64,000 bases of DNA, taken from positions 186,001 to 250,000 of the forward strand of contig SNVD02000468.1 of NCBI GenBank assembly GCA_013180625.2, read 5' to 3'. Under the pieces are notes generated by a model. That model saw only the letters and a list, made by a program, of their open reading frames with translations, did no database searches and had not been told where the DNA came from. This DNA comes from Boswellia sacra. Taxonomy: Eukaryota; Streptophyta; Magnoliopsida; Sapindales; Burseraceae. The number at the start of each line of letters is the position of its first letter. Positions within the stretch are counted from its first letter, which is position 1. The translations under genes and the position numbers were made by a program. Below, one piece after another: positions 34,130 to 46,949 of the stretch.

Positions 34130-37096
34130 ACTTAGGCTTAGATGACTCCAGTTACTGGGATTTCCTCGATTGTACCTTCAACGACCAAGCCACATCACTT
34201 GATCTCTTTTTGCCCAATTCCAGGTGCCTTTTTCTTTAAATTAATTAAACTATGCATCAAATTCAAATTCAAATTCAATGCCTTTGATTCATTCTGTTCT
34301 TTTCAATTGAATTAGTGGGAGCGTCGGGAATGATTTCTCATCAGGTGGGTTCGGGAGAGCCGAGAATAATGATTTTTCTTCCCCTCAAGAACAAGAACGA
34401 GAGCAAGAAGAACAAGCGCGTAAGAGGTAACAAACAAATAATATAATAAAATATATACACTTTTTCAAATTACAAATAGATAAACGAAATTTGGTTTGAT
34501 TTCTCTTCTGTTAATAAAATATCTTCGTACAGGGCGCGTAATGATGAATGCAGGCGGCTGCCGGGAAGCAAAGCTTGCCGTGAGAAATTGCGGAGAGAGA
34601 GATTGAATGACAGGCATGCTTTATTTTTATTTTTTGTTTTTAAATTGTTTTTGTTTTAGGTGAGCAAATATAGAATTTCGTATTGCGCATGGATTTGTGA
34701 AGGTTTCTTGATTTGAGCCTTATTCTGGAACCTGGGAGACCTGCAAGGACTGATAAACCAGCTGTACTTGATGATGCAATAAGGGCGTTAAACCAACTAA
34801 GAACTGAGGCTCAGGAGCTCAAAGAAACTAATGATAAGTTACAAGAAGAGATTAAAATTTTAAAGGTTAGTAAAAAATTCCTTTGCCCAGCATTTGCTTT
34901 TAAGTTCTTCTATTGGCTGCATTTACTGTTTCTTTATTGTGGATTTCACTTCTATCATTCATTTTTCCTTGGTTGTGATTGGATGCTAAACCATTTTGTT
35001 GTTTGATTTGACCAATTGTATAATAACCAATTAAATAGCTGTTATTTTCTTTTCTGAAATTACAGAAGTAGGTGTGTATGTATATACATCTATCTGATTT
35101 CCAATTTGGATGCAGATAAAATTTTGTGAGAAAAACTAAATTGAAATACATGGTTGTAGTATGGTAGATCCCACCAGGTAATGAAGTGATATCTAATCCT
35201 TGGTTTAGTCACTGTGAGGTTCCCTAACACCCTGCTTACATGTAGGCCCAACAGTAGGAGAATCCTAATAGTTGGAGAATAAGAATAATGGCAGGAGGGA
35301 TCTGTGAAACATGCAAAACATTGATAGGCTTTGGCATGTAAATGATGGAGAGGTCACCCTTAAAACTAAGCTTCTGGCTTGGATTCTGTTTTAGAAGAAA
35401 GATAAAAGTAATTGACAAGTTCATACAAGTTAAAGTTGGTAGGTGGGAGAGAGGGAAGATCAAAGGATAGACTTAAGAGAAAGCAAAATGTAAATTGTTT
35501 GTTTTGAAGGTTTGTCTGTTCATATGTCAGCTGTTTGAAGTGTTGGACTGATTCAAATATTAATTTTCTTCAGTTTTGACATGGGCAAATTTACCTTCTT
35601 CATTTGCTTTCATGATTCATCGTATCAACATCAAACATGTATCAGTACGAGCTGCTTCTACAAAGATTTCATTCAAGTTGACTGTTATTATTTATGTTAA
35701 ATATGTCTAGGGAATTCATGATTTTTTTATTCAAAGTACTAGTATCCGTCAGACTTGAATGAAATCTGGCCAGTAATTGGTTATTTTGCTCTGATTAAAT
35801 GTTTTTGAGTGCTTTTAGAGTTTGATCTTTTTAGGTGTGAATGCTGGGAGGCATGTTTAGATATTTAGATTACTAATGTGCTTCAGACTTTTCCTGACAT
35901 TCTACTCAGTAATTAGTTCTTTCGGCAGACTTAAACCCTTATAGTGCTTTTGTAGGTTGATTTTTAGGTATGGACCTATTTACCATGTAGAGAGGGAGTC
36001 CAATGGAGTAGTTTAAATTTGTTCTGTCATACCGAGCCTTGACAACCCTGGATATGTAGTTATGTGAGGATGCCCAGGATATTACGGAATTAATTTAAAT
36101 TGAAGTCTACTGCCTCTTTGACTAACAAGGAAGAGCCATCTTCAATCTCAGTTGGTGCTGGTGGTAAATTCCACTTTTGCAAGATTGAAACTTGTAGCAA
36201 GACAGGGCTGGCTAGCCAGAATATGTTTTTGTGCAAAGTCATGAGATAACTGTGGTGCTGTGGAGGAGGCAGACGCAGTCTATATTGCTATAATTATCTT
36301 TGATTCAGCCCCTACTTTCTATTCCTAACTTTTGTATCTATCTCTAAGCTCCCCATTTTTGGTTGCTGAGACTTATTTCCAATTGACTATAGTTGAAGTG
36401 AGGCTTACTGCTAACTTGCAAAGGACCCCAATGTTAAGGGACTAGAAATTGTGGGCTTAATTGTTTCCTTGTATACCAGAAAGCTCATGCTTAATGCTAG
36501 TATTATGTGTTCATGTTATGTTCAATTATTTATGTTCCCGCAGCATAGTTCAGGAGTTTGTTACATGTATAAATTTAGTTTGTGATTCAGTACAGTATGT
36601 CACTTGGAGATGTTGGACCTTTGTAGATGCTATGAGATTATTCCCACCGTTGTGAAATGACAGATTTTCAAGCTAGATAATCATAAAGAAATATAGTTAT
36701 TAGAAATTGCTTCTTATTTAGTTTTGTTTGAATTCTATGATATTTGTAGTGCTCAATTAAGGCATAGGATATTTTGAGTTATTTTTGTGTGAGATTGCAT
36801 TGCTAAAGAATGTGTTATCTCTTTTAACATTTTGCCATCCACAACAGGCTGAGAAAAACGAACTTCGTGAAGAGAAACTTGTACTGAAGGCAGACAAAGA
36901 AAAGTTGGAGCAGCAGTTGAAATCGATGCCTATTTCAACTTCTGGGTTTGTGCCTGCCCACCCAGCAGCATATCATGCTGGGGTTAATAAGATGGCTGTT
37001 TTTCCTAGTTATGGTTTGTTCCCTATGTGGCAGTATTTACCTCCATCTTCACGTGATACATCCCATGATCATGAGCTCAGGCCCCCTGCGGCCTAG
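34111..37096 (+). CDS. bHLH transcription factor, subgroup IVc (bHLH104/34/ILR3-like)
   Basis: Five exons in phase give 238 residues: 34111-34223, 34316-34426, 34533-34613, 34703-34865 and 36848-37096. The basic region and helix-loop-helix are at about residues 86-140 (GSKACREKLRRERLNDR, then FLDLSLILEPGRPARTDKP and AVLDDAIRALNQLR). A coiled-coil/leucine zipper follows to about 177 (LKAEKNELREEKLVLKADKE). The C-terminus ends in the subgroup motif ELRPPAA, after PMWQYLPPSSRDTS. In Arabidopsis, subgroup IVc factors dimerise in the nucleus and activate subgroup Ib bHLH and other iron-deficiency genes; they are targets of BRUTUS-type E3 ligases. That role is inferred here. The N-terminus is shorter than in bHLH104 or bHLH34. 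Intron 3 is GC-AG. An out-of-frame ATG sits five bases before the start, and the start chosen has the stronger context. Confidence 0.93.
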
Positions 37097-37982
37097 GATT
37101 TCTTTAACTTTGTTTTCCCTCGTTTTGCACCCCTCCCTCCCTAATTATCTTTATCTGAACAATTTTTCAGATGCTTTTTTTGTTACCTTCCTAGAGATTT
37201 GTTGTCCTTAGGCATAAATGCTATTGCTGGTTCAATTTGCCTGATTCTTTGATTTAGCTACCGGCAAATTAATGGAAGAATTGACAAGAACTGCATTATT
37301 GCTTTGGCTTCCATTGTGTTTTATATTTAATTCAGTCTCCCTGTTCGCAAATACCAAGCTTTCTGGCCTGGTCATGTATTCTCACTATGAAAAGTCACAC
37401 CTTCTAATTTGAACAAAAGTGTTTAAAAGGAGTACAAAGGGTTGGGTGCGGTTGGTTCTGTAGTTCAACCGGGTTGATGTGAGGGCAAATCTCATTTGTG
37501 GGAATCCTTGCCCTCTCGATAGACAGAACAGGTGAAGAGTAATATTCATTTCTTAAAAAAAAAAAATAATGTTATTCTTCCAAATTCTGTATCGCAAATG
37601 ATGCTTATTTGATATAGGCTTATTAAGTGGATGGTGTAGTGATGTAAGGAGTGATATGGTTTGATGTGGTAGTATTAATTTTATATCCAGTCATTTGGGA
37701 TGCATAGTTTTGGAATAAGTTTTTGGATGTGTATAAATGCTCTTCTTAAGATTATCATTTTCTTTCTCATTTAAGGATAGGAGAACAATATTTTTGTCAC
37801 ATACCACAAGAAAGCAATCTTCTTGTTTGGGAATTTGTGGAACTATATATGGAGATTGCCCAAAAGAAATGAAATATGTTCCATGCCTCCATTTTTTGTA
37901 TTATTAATGCTGTTATGCTTGGATTTTTACAGTGTAGCAACAATGATTCCCTTGCATACGTTTGTGGGAGAAAGATTTCTCT
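37097..37982. other. Convergent intergenic region
   Basis: This should hold the 3' UTRs of the bHLH gene (+) and the WAT1-type gene (-). No further gene is supported. Open frames at 36948-37211 and 37823-38023 overlap the bHLH last exon and the WAT1 end in other frames and look like shadows. Confidence 0.6.
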
Positions 37983-39885
37983 TTATGGTTCACCTTGTGG
38001 CATTTGACTTTCATCTGAAGTGATTTTCTGCATCTTGGCATTCTTCTCATCATACGATGAATAAGATTGCTCTTCTGTTTTGACAAGAACTACCTGATCT
38101 CCTTCTTTTCCCCAGAGTAGCAAATATAAGCCGACGATGATAATAGCTGCCCCTAAAATGCTGAACCAACCAGGGCTCAAGTCAATATTGATGCTAATCG
38201 TTTGATGTAAGTCATAATCTTGAAACTAAAAGGTGTGTAGTTTCTTTTCTGGTTACCTGCCCATGTAAAGCTTTTCACCGAACACAAAGTAGGCTAGGAC
38301 GGTAACTAATATTGTTGTAAGTGGATTGAACATGGTTACAAAAACTGGCCCTCTTTCTTCGTTGCACCACAACTGAGCGTAAACAACTAAGCCAGAGATC
38401 ACCACTCCCTGCCATGCATGAACCATGAAACATCTATCAGAGTCTAAGGTTAATACACGACCGTCAAGTATTGCCCACTCTTAACTTACACCATAAACCG
38501 TGGACCAGAAGTCAATATTGAATCCAATTTTCCAAGCAGATGGTTTATGTTCGATGGTCACTGCGAAGAAAGCTGACTGTGCTGCCCCGATAAAGGAAAT
38601 CCATGTTGTCAGTGACAGTTGTGCAGGATATCGCTTCAATGTGAATGCCTGTATATTATTGTGGTTGTAGGTACAGCATATTCAAGTATCGTTAGTTACA
38701 TCTGGTAACAGGGTATTAATTAATTCTATTTCTACATATTGATTTTGTTATCTTCTAATTAACCTTAGAGTTGGGCGTCTCATGCGTTAAATTTTTATTT
38801 CTTCTGGATTTTAGTGTTTTACATGGTTGATGCTATCTCATGTGGGCTGGGGCCCATGATATTCAATTTAAGAATTCAATAAAGTTATGGAGTTGCAGAC
38901 GAACCTGCATAATGTACCACAAAGAAAAACTCATACAGCTTGCAACGGCAAGAAGTGAACCAATCAACCAGTGCTCCTGGATGGTAGTGCTGCCTTGAAT
39001 ATGGATTAGATGAGAATGCTCTACATTTCTTATGATAGATCCCTTGTATACTGTCATAATCGTTACACCAGCCAAGGACACCAAGGTCCCAACAACTTTG
39101 GCTATACCTCGAACGTTTCGAAGATCAACTGTCTCTAATCTGCACGTTAATAATGGCTATATAAATATATATTGAAAGATTTTATTGACAACGAGGGATG
39201 CTAGTACCTGAGTGTAATTGCAATAACAAAAGTTACGGCAGCTATGGTGTTGATCACTGATGAAACAAAAGTTGCAGAGGTGTATTTCAAGCTTGCAAAG
39301 TACATGTTTAAAGACAAAGCGACCCTGCAATTAATCATCACATCATGCTTTAGCCTTGGTTAATTTTTGAAGTTATTGGGATCCATCCATATTCCATAAT
39401 ATTATTTAATTGATTACTTGGCCATATATACATACCCGACGAGGGATAGAATAAATATCTCCAAAATAAGAGAAAACGTCAGCTTTGGTCTTATATTTCT
39501 GCAGGAGATCAGGAACAAAGGATATTCAGCACTCGGCACTTATTTACATGGAGAGATCATCAACATCTTTTCTTTTCCCAAATTTTTGCTGGCTTGCTAT
39601 AAACTTCGTAATAATCATCTACATCAAACCAATAACTTGAGCTATATATATAAAGATATTAACATACAAAGACAGGTACCTTTCAAGGAAATAGGCAAAA
39701 GGGAACAGCAGAATGCCAGCCACAAGATGCCGGTAAGTTACATAGACATGAGGGTTCATGCCATGATTGAAAGACGCCTCTGTGATAAAATACAGAAAAG
39801 TGTAACCAATCTGAGTAAGAAAAATGACGAAATATGGCTTAAACCTCATGTAAAGAGACCTAAGGGAACTTGCTTTCGAAGCCAT
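37983..39885 (-). CDS. WAT1-related protein, EamA/DMT-type transporter (MtN21 family)
   Basis: Seven exons read on the minus strand join in phase to 369 residues: 39885-39680, 39498-39436, 39324-39208, 39139-38905, 38648-38490, 38408-38257 and 38160-37983. All introns are GT-AG. Landmarks are FKPYFVIFLTQIGYTFLYF, VYVTYRHLVAGILLFPFAYF, YFASLKYTSATFVSSVINT, the loop RNVRGIAKVVGTLVSLAGV, FVTMFNPLTTILVTVLAYF and ILGAAIIIVGLYLLLWGK, followed by a hydrophilic tail. This is the two-EamA-domain, about ten-helix layout of the UMAMIT/WAT1 family, whose members move amino acids or auxin across the plasma or vacuolar membrane. The substrate cannot be told here. The ATG at 39885 gives the usual N-terminus. 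Confidence 0.93.
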
Positions 39886-40419
39886 ATATATACTATAGGA
39901 TCCTCTCTTCTCCACACTTCTTCCTCTTTAATTTACTTCTGGTACAGCTGAAGGAACCTGTAAATATCGAAGATGAGAAATGAGGACATTGAGGCCTACT
40001 GAGCTTGTGCATTAATTCTTAATTTTTCCGTCTCAGACTAGACTTGGGGCGAATGAAGAAATTATTGTCATAAATATTTTGTCATTTGCTCAATGAGTTA
40101 ATCACTATTCCCTCACCAGATTCTATAAAATATAAAGACGTGCTTAGCAAGTATGAAACTTGTATATATAAAGAATCAAGAAGCTGAAGCTGGTAGTAGT
40201 AGTTTTAGCATGATAACTTACTTTTAGAGACTAATAAGGTGATGCTTATGAGCCATTCATCTTGAATGAGCCCACAACACTGCATGGTTTTGGTGAACTC
40301 TCAACTGCCATTGGATCGATGCGCCAAAAACTATCACATCCCGAAAGAATCTCTATTCGGTTTGGAAAACGTACGTGTCAGTTCCTGGCATGCGCATATC
40401 GCGTGCGTGTGTCTCTGTC

Positions 40420-40472
<53 letters not shown>

Positions 40473-41007
40473 GTTAACCAAATAAACTCTTTGTGCTAAT
40501 TAGGACTCTTTGTTAATCAACTCTGGAATTGTTTTTAAGTTAATGGATTACATATAATCAATTAAAAAAGATGCATGCATCAACAATTGTCAAAAAAAAA
40601 AAAAAAATGATAGGAAATCTTGATTTCCATGCTACAAGCATATCATTCTTCTCTTCATTCTATTTTATATTCCGTTATATTTTTCATTCTATTTTATATT
40701 CCATTATATTTGACGTAAAGAGAACAAGATAGAGTAACACAAATTAATCCATTAATTCTGAAAATACATATAAACATTTTTTTTTTATTTATTTTGAGAA
40801 TACCCGAATAAATATACCACTATTGGATTATTAAGCTTTAAAGCCCGCTGATTCACAACTAAATACGGAACAAGTAATAGAAAAGAAACGCTTAACATGA
40901 GCTATCTTTTAATTCATATAAAAAAATTCTTCATATAATATTAGTCATAAGACTTAATTTATGCTAAATTAATCTAATTCTAATAGAAAAATTATCCAAT
41001 AGGAAAA
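39886..41007. other. Upstream region of the WAT1-type gene
   Basis: A TATATATA at about 40163-40170 is correctly placed to be the minus-strand TATA box of the WAT1-type gene. The remainder has a CT/AT microsatellite and AT-rich sequence with a duplicated phrase 'attctattttatattcc' at about 40658 and 40685. No gene is seen. Confidence 0.45.
40411..40472. repeat. Compound (CT)n-(AT)n microsatellite
   Basis: Interrupted CT repeats run into about eleven AT units. Two overlapping Ser/Leu- and Ile/Tyr-rich open frames here are artefacts of this repeat. Confidence 0.95.
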
Positions 41008-41012
41008 CTAAC

Positions 41013-41060
41013 TGTAAATTATAAAGCTACAGACTTCGTTATATAAGACAGAACTGTCGC
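41013..41060 (-). repeat. 3' LTR of element A, outer piece
   Basis: Begins TGTAAATTATAAAG right after CTAAC. Its inner part (cgttatataagacagaact) matches the right LTR at about 55998-56015. Element B was inserted at its inner end, duplicating GTCGC. Confidence 0.75.
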
Positions 41061-41992
41061 TGTTGGTTCTAGATGTGGCATGTGCATTGCATATGAGTGA
41101 TTTGTCATCATGTGATAAAAACATTAAATATGGATATTTTCCTAATCACATTTATTTTACGTATATGTTTTGTATTAGGAGAATTTTAATTGAATAGAAA
41201 TAAGTTTGGATTTGGTATCCTAGTTGAAATAGGAAGTTTATATTTGCATTAATTATCTCTTTAGATTAGGAAATAGTATCTTGTATCCTAATTAGAATAG
41301 AAGAATATTTATTTGTCCTAATTCCTTTAGGAGTTTAATTAGATATCTTCATATTTTATTTTCCTAATCCTAATATGATTTTGATTAGAATTTTTATAGG
41401 ATTTCTAGGAGATTTCGTCTTGGCATACCGCCATATATACAAAGTTATTTCTACATAACGGGGCATGCTGATTATGTGGTGTGTTGTGATTCAAGACATT
41501 CAAGGCATTTAATGCAAATTGAGAGAGAGCAATCAAGAGCAAGTTTGAGTGTATTTTTTATTTGTTTCTTATGTCTTGTATAAAACGTTAGGCTTTGATT
41601 AGTTGTTATAGGTCATGTGAGCTTGAAGGAGTTGAGTAATCACATGTGTCTATACCAGTTACGGGTCTGTAGCAGTTACGAGTGATATGTTATTCTTAAC
41701 AGCGTGTTGTTAAGATAATCGTGACAGAAAAAGCAACGTCAGAAGAGTGTGTGAAGGACTATGGTTGTGATCGGGGTTGATTAAGTTTACATAGATTAGG
41801 TTAGTGAGTGAGTAGGTGTTTACCATTGTAAAGAGTCCTAAGTCGAGTGTAAACACATACAACGTAGTGGATTGTAACTCTTGTTACTCGTGGATGTTTG
41901 GTTATAATCGAACCACGTAAAATTCCTGTTCCGATTTACATTACAGTTTTCTGTTATATTATTCATAACTTCCATACGCTGCAAAACCAACA
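41061..41992 (+). repeat. 5' LTR of element B
   Basis: Matches 44953-45936. The right LTR has an extra duplicated block (tatggtatcctaattgaaa) near 45121. Confidence 0.92.
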
Positions 41993-42049
41993 ATTGGTAT
42001 TAGAGCAGGTACACTGACATGCTAGTGTAGATCATATTTTTTTGTAGAT

Positions 42050-43905
42050 ATGAAAGGATTTCAAACAGGAGGATCGGTCACTCAACCACCATTACTTGAA
42101 GATGCAAACTATGCTTATTGGAAAGTCAAGATGAGAGCTTTCATCAAATCAATTGATGAAAGAGTGTGGACGAGCATTGTTTATGGCTGGACACCCCCAA
42201 CAAAAGCCAATATCGCTGGGCAGCAGATTGAGAAACTACAGAATGGGTGGAGTGAAGCAGAATATCGATTAGCTGGGTGGAATTCTAAAGGCATCAATGC
42301 AATTTTTAATGCTGTCAACGTTCAATAGTTTGGGTTAATTTCAAAGTGCACCATTGCAAAAAAAGCTTGGGATATCCTTGAGGTAAAGAATGAAGGTACT
42401 CAAAGGGTTAAAGAATCTAAGTTGCTTACTTTGACTTCTAAATTTGAAAACTTAGTTATGCATGAAGAAGAAACCATTAGTGAATTTCATACTGGACTTT
42501 GTGAAATTACTAACTCTGCTTATATGCTTGGTGAGGAATATACTGAGGCTAAAATTATTGACAAGATACTTAGATCTTTACCAAAAAAATTTCAGCCTAA
42601 GGTGACAGCTATCGAAGAAAGCAACAATGTGAAATCGTTGCGAGTTGATGAATTAATTGGGTCTCTTCAAGCATATGAGATGGGTTTAAAGCCAATAAGG
42701 AAGGAAAAAGAGTATTGCCTTTATTTATTCTTTAGAAAAAGAAGAAAAAGATGACAGTAATCTTGATGATTCCGATGATGAACTTGCTCATTTGACAAGG
42801 AATTTTGTCAAATATATGAAGAAAAATCTCAAGAAGAAAAATTATGAGAACTTTGATGCTAAAAAGTTTCGTAAAGAGCCTGCAAAGAAAAATCAAGAGA
42901 AGCTTGAGAGAAAAGGTATTCAATGTTATGAATGCCAGGGATTTGGACACATTCAAACTGAGTGTCCTAATTATAAGAAGAAAAGGAGTTTGTGTGCAAC
43001 ATGGAGTGATGATGACTCAGAATTAGATGAAGACAACTTCAACAATTATTTAGCATTCAATGGGACTATTTCAGATAAAAAGCAAATAGTTACGTCTGAC
43101 ATAATTGAAGCTGTTGTGTCTAATGTAACAGAACAGAACAGATCAGACATTGAGGAGTCAGATGCTGAGAAGGATGTTGAATACTATAGAGAACTTTAGG
43201 AGGCGTATAATACACTATATGAGATGTAGGAGAAGTAGAAAGTACAGATCAAAACTCTTCAGAATGAACAAGAAGTGCTCAAGAGTGAAATAGCATCTGC
43301 AGATGAAAAAAAATCATAAAATTGGAAGCTGTTGTGACAGACAAGACAGTATATATCCAGAAAATTACTGCAGAATTGGATGAGGCAAACAAGTGCATTA
43401 ATCAACTCAAGATAGGCTTAGCAAAGCTTGATCAAATTCTGAGTTTAGGCCATGATAACTCCATCAAACATGGGCTGTGATGAAACGAATGGTGCTTAGA
43501 CATCAAAGACAGTGTTTGTTAAAGTTTCAAATTTTGGTAACACTTCTAACTCAAGCTTAAAAAATATGACTGATTTTGCTTCCCTACTGAGTTCTTTCAT
43601 TTCAAATCCAGAAAAGGTAAGAAAATTTTTTCCTACTTGCTATTCTTGTGGTGTTAAAGGTCACATTAGACCTAGGTGCTATAAATTGCAAAATTTTTTA
43701 AAGAAAAAGGCAAGTCAGTTTAGACAGTTACATAAGACACAACAGGTTTGGGTTAAGAAACATGAAACTCATTACAAAGTTACTGCACTTAATACTTCTT
43801 CAAATGATGATTGTGCTTGTTCTAAACATGTGACAGGAAATGAAAAGTGTTTGAAAATTTTCAATCACACAAGTTATGGCAAAACGTGTTGTTTAGAAAC
43901 TTAGT
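42050..43905 (+). pseudogene. Gag and protease-start remnant of element B
   Basis: Opens MKGFQTGGSVTQPPLLED and continues through the retroviral-like gag (WDILEVKNEG, TLTSKFENLVMHEEETI, IIDKILRSLPKKF). It is interrupted by an in-frame TAG near 42326 and by frame changes near 42715. A first CCHC knuckle, CYECQGFGHIQTEC, lies near 42925, followed by the acidic WSDDDSELDED. A second knuckle, CYSCGVKGHIRPRC, lies near 43640. The frame then reaches the start of the protease/GAG-pre region (CSKHVTGNEKCLKIF) and jumps straight to sequence matching the end of RNase H. Integrase and reverse transcriptase are absent. Confidence 0.85.
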
Positions 43906-44952
43906 GAATCAAAGATTATCTACACTGAGTATGTTTCATCTGAGAATCATCTAGTTGACTTGTTCATATAAAGCACTAAGATGCACTGAGATTTGAAAAA
44001 CTGAGAAAGAACATTGGCACTTGGCAGTTACTTGAATTATAACAGTGTTCAGTTATGTTATTTATATCTGTAGCATCATTAGTCTATTTATAATTAAAGC
44101 ATGCTTAAGCTATTTTTGGTATAATTTTGCTGGTAATTTCATGTCAAATACAGAGAGGGCTACCAGTATATGATGTGTGAAAACCATCTATTAAGAGTAA
44201 CTTCAATGTATCTCGGAAATATATTGAGGTCACCCACTCAAATGGAAAAGGGCTATCTCTATACATGTGTGAAAGCTACTGTATTCATTCAAAAAATTCA
44301 CATTAAGATTAACTTTTGTGTGTGTAAGAAGTATGTTTAAGTTGATCACTCAATTGGATTAAGTAAAAAAAATAATATGTATGCTTGATGTTTATCCACA
44401 GCTTGGATACATACTTGGTTATAAAAGATTATATGATGTCCAGATATTTCTGTTAAGTAAATTTCGACTGTTTTCCGTTATGGTTTACATAACTTCCGTT
44501 CAGTGCTATATGTCTAACTCAGTTTGATCCTCTTAAGTGTAATTTGACGTGTAAGAAAGTTCCAGGTCAGCAAGATTGATTTGAGAGGAAGTTTATTCAG
44601 TTGCAAGAGTACTTGATTTAATTAGTTTCTTGTTTTTTTTTTAAATTTTCATTTTCACAATTATGCACAATTTGAAGAGGTGAACATTTAGTCAGGGGGA
44701 GTTTTGTTTATCATTTTAATTTCCTTTTATACTTTGGCACTTGTTCAGAAAACAAGGGGGAGAAGTATGGATGTTTTTGGTGTTATTTGGTTGTTTCTTT
44801 GTTTTTTATAGGTTGTCATTGCAGTTTATTTGTTTTTCATATGTTGTCATTATAGTCTTTGTTTAAGTGTTTCATTTTAGTTGCATACATGTACTTATGC
44901 ATTTTTTTTTAACATTTAGATGTTTTCATCACAAGATGCCAAAGAAAGAGAT

Positions 44953-45936
44953 TGTTGGTTCTAGACGTGGCATGTACATTGCATATGAGTGATTTGTCAT
45001 CATGTGATAAAAACATTAAATATGGATATTTTCCTAATCACTTTTATTTTACATATATGTTTTGTATTAGGAGAATTTTAATTGAATAGAAATAAGTTTG
45101 GATTTGGTATCCTAGTTTGATATGGTATCCTAATTGAAAAGGAATAAGTTTGGATTCGGTATCCTAGTTGAAATAGGAAGTTTATATTTGCATTAATTAT
45201 CTCTTTAGATTAGGATATAGTATCTTGTATCCTAAAATATTTATTTGTCCTAATTCCTTTAGGAGTTTAATTATATATCTTCCTATTTTATTTCTCCTAA
45301 TCCTAATATGATTTTGATTAGAATTTTTACAGGGTTTCTAGGAGATTTCGTCCAGGCATACCACTATATATACAAAGTTATTTTTACATAACGGGGCATG
45401 TTGATTATGTGGTGTGTTGTGTGAGTTGTGTTTAACATATTTAAGGCATTCAACGCAAATGGAGAGAGAGCAAGCAAGAGCAATTTTAAGTGCATTTTTT
45501 ATTTGTTTCTTATGTCTTGTATAAAGCTTTAGGCTTTGATTAATTGTTATAGGTCGTGTGAGCTTGAGAGAGTTGAGTAATCACATGTGTCTATACCAGT
45601 TACGGGTCTATAGTAGTTACGGGTGTTATGTTATTCTTAACAGCGTGTTATTAAGATAATAGTGACAGAAAGAGCAATGTCAGAAGAGTGTGTGAAGGAC
45701 TATGGTGTTGATCGGGGTTGATCAAGTTTACATAGATTAGGTTAGTAAGTGAGCGGGTCTCTACCACTGTAAAGAGTCCTAAGTCGATGTAAACACATAC
45801 AACATAGTGGATTGTAACTTTTGTTGCCCGTGGATGTAGGATGGTTATAACCGAACCACATAAAATTGTTGTTCCGATTTACATTACAGTTTTTTGTTAT
45901 ATTATTCATAACTTCCATGCGCTGCAAAACCCAACA
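44953..45936 (+). repeat. 3' LTR of element B
   Basis: Partner of 41061-41992, followed by GTCGC. Confidence 0.92.
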
Positions 45937-45941
45937 GTCGC

Positions 45942-46707
45942 AATTATATCAAATGTAATAAAATATAAACAAAATTGCACAAAGGAGATTAATGTTGTTC
46001 GGCTATAACTAGCCTCCATTCACGGGTAGGCAAGTGTAATTCATATGATGTTCATGTTTACAAGGATTAAGACTTTACAATTGATGAACTCCCCATTCAC
46101 TCATACTCACATATTCTATATAAATAGCATTCTAATAACCTAAAACTTCATCCATAGAAAACCAACTTCTATCCTTGCTACGCTCCCCACAATTTGAGTC
46201 CTTCTCAAATTATATTACACGTTCCCAATGAGATAACCCTACTCTTCTAGTTAAACACAAACATGATAAGTGAATAATACTTATGATTACTCAAGCTAAA
46301 TTCATATAGCTTGTCCACAAAAATGTTACAAGACATAAAGAAAAAGACTTCTAGATATATATGACTGGTCCAATAAACTTTCCTTATTGAATAAGAATTC
46401 TTCAAGGTCTTTCCTATTTGTCATTATCCTACAAATCTTGCAAATATAGGAAAGCTAAATCACGTTAGGATATTGAGTAAATAAACACAATATAAATCCA
46501 TTCTTAAAGTGAGATAAAATCAATACTTTCCTAATATAAATCCAAATCCTAAAAATAATATCCAGTTAAGTTGCATATAACTGAATCAGTTAAAAACACG
46601 AAAGTAAAATAAAATATTGCAAGATTTGTTTTCTCTCAAAATGCGAACACATCAATGCCACATAGATTGACAGGACAAATGGCCTTCCATGTGGCATTGT
46701 CCTAACA
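45942..46707 (-). repeat. 3' LTR of element A, inner piece
   Basis: Resumes the LTR of element A after the insertion of B. It aligns with 56016-56789 throughout and ends ..gtcctaaca, with the purine-rich aaataggagat of the element's tract just inside (minus strand). Confidence 0.88.
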
Positions 46708-46949
46708 ATCTCCTATTTGGCATTTTTTGAGAAAAACACAAAGTAAAATAACCTGCATAAAAGCAGTTAGCAATAACATGACTATAACATGGAAACAAAT
46801 CAGAACTGTAATAAAGTTCATACAAACCAACCCAAAACAAGTAATCAACTAAGTTCAAAGCATCAAAATAAAACAAACAGTATCTTCTTCCCCTGAGGTT
46901 AGTACTGCCCCTAAGATCAAAACATAAAATCAAAAAGTCCAACTAGTAG

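Larger units (their letters stand above)
41061..45936 (+). mobile_element. Sirevirus-type Copia element B, pol deleted, nested in LTR of element A
   Basis: LTRs of 932 and 984 bases (41061-41992 and 44953-45936), both starting TGTTGG and ending ..CCAACA, are flanked by a perfect target duplication GTCGC (41056-41060 and 45937-45941). The primer site TTGGTATTAGAGC follows the left LTR. Between the LTRs only gag, the start of the protease region and the last residues of RNase H remain. The two gggggag purine tracts near 44695 and 44755 and aaagaaagagat before the right LTR resemble Sirevirus polypurine tracts. Confidence 0.93.

Noticed and set aside
39619..39915. WAT1-type start at 39915
   Set aside because: That codon is GTG; the first ATG in frame is at 39885 and gives the family's usual N-terminus.
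40262..40499. Two overlapping frames ending in Ser/Leu and Ile/Tyr runs
   Set aside because: Created by the CT/AT microsatellite in the WAT1-type gene upstream region.
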